DNA from: Takakia lepidozioides
Taxonomy: Eukaryota > Streptophyta > Takakiopsida > Takakiales > Takakiaceae
NCBI GenBank assembly: GCA_030704615.1
Contig: CM060733.1
Span: 13,640,001-13,704,000 of the forward strand
Reading direction: 5' to 3'
Length of the DNA: 64,000 nt
Shown here one piece after another: positions 60,544-64,000 of this stretch (positions within the stretch are counted from its first letter, which is position 1; each line of letters begins with the position of its first letter). The position numbers were made by a program, and so were the translations under genes. Below the pieces are notes generated by a model. It was not told the DNA's origin and ran no database searches. It was given only the letters and a program-made list of their open reading frames with translations.

Positions 60544-62541
60544 AGTCTATGGACGTTGCAGATAGTAACAAGAATGAATTTCTTCAAACTTTTTGTCCAC
60601 AGGTGCTGGAGCAAAGTTCTGCCTTCAACTTACCTAGATTGCGTTCATGAGTGAACGTACTGCAGTCCGAGCAGGCTGAAAGTTTCTAGTAAAAAAAGTG
60701 GGAGGAGACCAGCGACTGATTGCAATGAACTTCAACAAAACTGATCGAATCTACAAAGACAAAGTAAGAGCCAGCCCACACGATATGAGCTAGCCGAGCA
60801 TGTCAGTGATCAGTTTGGTATCCAGAAGCGACTGAGTGAGGATGGGAATGAGAAGGAATGTTTAATATAAGCGAGCAGCGACCCCCTCTTGCAATCGCCG
60901 TCGCCGTCGCCATCGCGAGGCACTGTCGGGGGGTTTCGCCGCGGCACACGGGATTGTCTGCTCACCGTTCGATTGTCGAAATAACGTCCAGATTGTCTCA
61001 GGGAAAATTCCGATTTCCCTTGGCCGCCCGATAGTGTGAATCGACGGCGTACATCGCTAGGTCTGGGGAGTGAAGTTCGGGAAGCAGTGGGTATCGTCTC
61101 TTTGGCCATCCGACGCGCTTGGGCGCAGTTTAGAGAATGTATCGACTTGCTGAGCGGAGACTTGAGAGACTGAGTTGCGGGCTACTTGTGCATCAGCTGA
61201 AATGTGCATGGAGTTGCGCCCGGCTAGTGAGTGTCGCTCATAGTTTGCTGTCTTATCTCAATATCGAGCAAGGACATGCAGATCATCACGGCGTTGTGAA
61301 ATTGAGGGACGGTATTTTGCTGCAATGCATATTGAGTTGCAGAGGGAGTAAGGTGATCACAGCATGTTGAGCGGTCCAGTACTGATGGGTAGGCGTACAA
61401 TATCCGAAGGTCGCTATTAGGTGATAAGCATTCGTATGATCGAGAACATAGACCTGATACACAATCGTGTGATCTGTAGTTGCTGAAAGATAAGAAACTA
61501 AATTGTGAAGAAGTACATTTTCCGAACAGGAACATCTGCATGGTCCGAGATAGAGTGTGCCATAAGATAGGGAATGTGGCAGTTCCGAATAGAACGGGGC
61601 TTGTAGATAACAGCAAGTGTATGCCCTGCATGTGCATTGCTCAAACCAACTTGAGGTGATTCAGGATGTCGCAGACGCTTCTGTACATGCAATCACAGCT
61701 CGCTTCAAGACTAAAAGGGGTGTTTTGGTGTTATCTTCCGCTAAAGCTTAGGCTGGGTTCCAAGGGTCACATATTCTTGAACTCTGATAATGGTGAGAAT
61801 GAACCTTGACAGGGCAATGTGGTGAGGCCCTTCTTTTGGCTAGGCTGATTCATGGGCGCGTTGGTCTCAAACTACGTGAAGGAACATGCTAATTTGTGAA
61901 GTTGGTAGGATGCATCATGGCTGGACACATATTGATCCCTGAAGAGCCAGTATTGCCAACTGGTGACATTCTAGTCTGCTTCAGCCAGAGAGCCACTAAC
62001 ACACATACATCGCTTCGGAACGATTTCATTTTTCCTGCCTGGAGATTGTATGATCGAGATTTATGCTTGAGAGTGATTCATGCCGGAGGTAGAAGTAAGT
62101 ACTATTGTCTTGTGGATTAGAGAGTCCGGGAGATGGGAACGAGTCAATGCTCTAGCACGAGAGGTGTCGGTAATATCGTTCTTTCGAACAAGGGGAGATT
62201 TCTCGGAGATGTAAGGCTTTCCCTGCAAAAATATCGGCCCTTGCGGGAAAGTTGGATTTCTTGTACAGACGCTAGGGAAAGCTCCATAGATCGATCACCA
62301 CTATAATGAGGGAATGTTGTAATTCTGTACCAGGGAAGTTTACAAGGAAATCGGTAGGTTGTGTTGCAGGGAACCTTGGAGTTTAGGGGAAATTCCATAA
62401 TTCCTGCTTCCGATACGTTTGCTCGCTCTATCACTGCCGCTTTCGCCAACTGCCTCATTCTTGCCCACAAATTCGGCGAACTTCACATTCCTTAGAACAC
62501 TGTGTGGTACAAACCGATTCACTGGTTGTCGCGAAACTTGA

Positions 62542-63559
62542 ATCAGCGAGCTTACGGTCTTTTGGGAAGATCCAAGGTGGGAGTACTGTCAACATGAGAT
62601 CACAACACCTCCATGTTACCGGGCTCCGGGGATAGGTTACAGAAAAAAACACACTAACCGTGAGGCCGCGCTATCTGCAGGTATAGCTCTAGAAAATGAG
62701 GAAGACATACATTATAGAAACCTAAAACCATCTAATAAATTCAGATGAGACAATCTGATCTGTGAGGTTCCGGCTCTAACACACGGAATCCATTGTTCAC
62801 GTGCCCCAGTTTTTGAGGAAATGCCTCCACACAGCTACAATTCTTTGGAGAAAAATCGAGGGAGAAAAAGAGGGAGAAAAATAGAGCCTGAAAGGGCAGA
62901 ATATGCATGTTCCTTTCATAAAGGATTCACTTTGAGATGAGGACCTCGATCTCAAGTGAATAGTCTTGAAATTTGTCCTATAATCCTGTGGATCTCAATT
63001 CTAAATCATAGCCACAGTTTAGAAAGATTGCCCTCAATTGACGGCAATATTTTGCAACAGGTCTGGTGGCCGGTACAAAGCTGTACAGGTAGTATGTCTG
63101 AGGCAGCTCCTGCAAGTTTCCTCAACTGAAGGAAGCCCAACCTGCCTCACATGATTGTGGCCAACTACTCGAATTACAGTTTAAATTCGGGGGAGGGGTG
63201 TCATCATAGCGGCACCATACACACGGAGATTCTAATATAACCTTTTCTCTTCACTCCTTCAAACCTGACCGTCTTTGAGTTGGACCACTACATAATATTA
63301 ACATCCACTAGAAGGAGATCAGATCGAGTTTAGCTTTCGAACCAATAAACTCTAAGGAATTCAATAGGATCCTTGCCTACCAGCAGCGATATATTATTGT
63401 GGAGAAACTAAAGGCGGCCACTGGTGAACTTTAGATCCAAACTACAACTATATACTAAGCATCCTCACCAATGGTATAGAGCCATTTCGGCATGAAAAAT
63501 CAAAGATCATAAGAGAGTAGATCTACTCCAAGCTGGTCACAAACTATATCTAAACCAGA
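62542..63559. other. Non-coding stretch
   Basis: No gene recognised. GAGGGAGAAAAAGAGGGAGAAAAATAGAG is a short purine repeat near 62,860. Confidence 0.4.
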
Positions 63560-64000
63560 TCAGTACTGTGTATGAGTTGTATATGTACGTTGGAGCCTTC
63601 TCGACCCCTTTAATGACACTTTCTTCCCATCATGGCAAGTTCCTTGCTTCTTAACTACGTCCTCGAGATCCAGAAGTTTGCTGACATGCTTGAGTTCGAG
63701 TTGGTGCTGGTAGCTGTTCCGGAGTTTCAACGCGCTGGCCCTCATTTTCTCTTGAATCGCCATCGACAAACCCTCCTTAGGCTTTCCCTTCTCCATGAAG
63801 CCCATCACTTCCTCCACCTGCCTCCTCAATGGCTTCAGCTCATTAGACTTGGACCGCTTCTTGGAGAAATTATCGAAGGCCACCTCCTTCACCTTCATCT
63901 TTGCAGGCTCCTTCAAGATCTTGATATGGAGGGATCCACTTGCAGTCACCGTGGCGAAAATCGCCATATAGCCCCGCTTCACCATATTCACGAGCAAATG
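63560..64000 (-). CDS. Partial unrecognised basic protein at the window edge
   Basis: A minus frame open from the window's end to a stop at 63,560, at least 146 codons; its true start lies outside. It is Lys/Arg-rich with helical, coiled-coil-like text (KPLRRQVEEVMGFMEKGKPK, ELKHVSKLLDLEDVVKKQG). I cannot name the family. Composition and length suggest a real C-terminal exon. Confidence 0.45.
   Translation of the reverse strand, partial: HLLVNMVKRGYMAIFATVTASGSLHIKILKEPAKMKVKEVAFDNFSKKRSKSNELKPLRRQVEEVMGFMEKGKPKEGLSMAIQEKMRASALKLRNSYQHQLELKHVSKLLDLEDVVKKQGTCHDGKKVSLKGSRRLQRTYTTHTQY

Larger units (their letters stand above)
56348..62541. repeat. Segmental duplication, copy B
   Basis: Direct-orientation match of 13,477-19,222, starting CAGTCCAAATGTTGATTTTT. 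It differs from copy A by a ~1.0-kb insertion (about 58,660-59,693), an inverted segment (59,714-60,543), loss of the counterpart of about 16,787-17,135, and many small indels. Confidence 0.85.

Noticed and set aside
13477-62541. Interpreting the 5.7-kb direct repeats as LTRs of a giant retroelement
   Set aside because: They contain a spliced AP2 gene, lack TG...CA ends and primer-binding site or polypurine tract, and differ by an inversion. A segmental or tandem duplication fits better.

Overview
This is nuclear DNA of a land plant, most likely a fern or another seed-free plant. The evidence is a full-length PLS-class DYW pentatricopeptide-repeat (PPR) gene with nearly identical internal repeats, short GT-AG introns, plant-specific gene families (RRA arabinosyltransferase, AP2 transcription factor, OSB organellar ssDNA-binding protein, ITPK), a very high load of decayed transposons, and a 500-N assembly gap. 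The fern placement is an inference from protein style. No species-diagnostic locus is present.

Layout. 0-2 kb: a repeat-flanked, TATA-driven protein-kinase-like pseudogene. 3.5-12.7 kb: two diverged minus-strand MULE-type transposases (DDE core, CxxD..C finger, SWIM finger), interleaved with minisatellites, hairpin repeats and arrays of a GGCGCC-centred palindrome; the second array runs into the gap at 12,700-13,199. 13.5-19.2 kb: a 5.7-kb segment carrying an apparently intact three-exon AP2-domain gene. 22.6-24.7 kb: a TAF2-like pseudogene. 26.4-28.6 kb: a spliced rve-type integrase gene whose 3' end runs into a roughly 98-bp tandem array. 30.0-36.7 kb: the best host genes, namely the DYW PPR gene (minus), a decayed OSB gene (minus) and an RRA-type GT77 gene (plus). 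37.4-47.0 kb: palindrome-rich elements and fragments of at least five unrelated host gene families (PPR, ITPK, RPT4, F-box/kelch, aldo-keto reductase), plus a zinc-finger/acidic-tail gene (40.5-42.2 kb). 48.5-52.6 kb: the same 98-bp repeat inverted, followed by two plus-strand genes, the second ending in a HECT-like C-lobe. 53.2-54.5 kb: LINE and Copia remnants. 56.3-62.5 kb: a second copy of the AP2 segment in direct orientation, broken by a gag/PPR chimeric insertion and by an internal inversion.

How parts may belong together. The integrase gene, the zinc-finger/acidic gene and the HECT-like gene all lie on the plus strand and are all associated with the same GAGGTATCGTCATGAGG-type repeat family. 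I propose that they are parts of one large, poorly described mobile-element family (integrase plus HECT-like ubiquitin ligase plus DNA-binding protein). The integrase here has Asn at the expected second catalytic Asp, so this copy is probably dead or repurposed.
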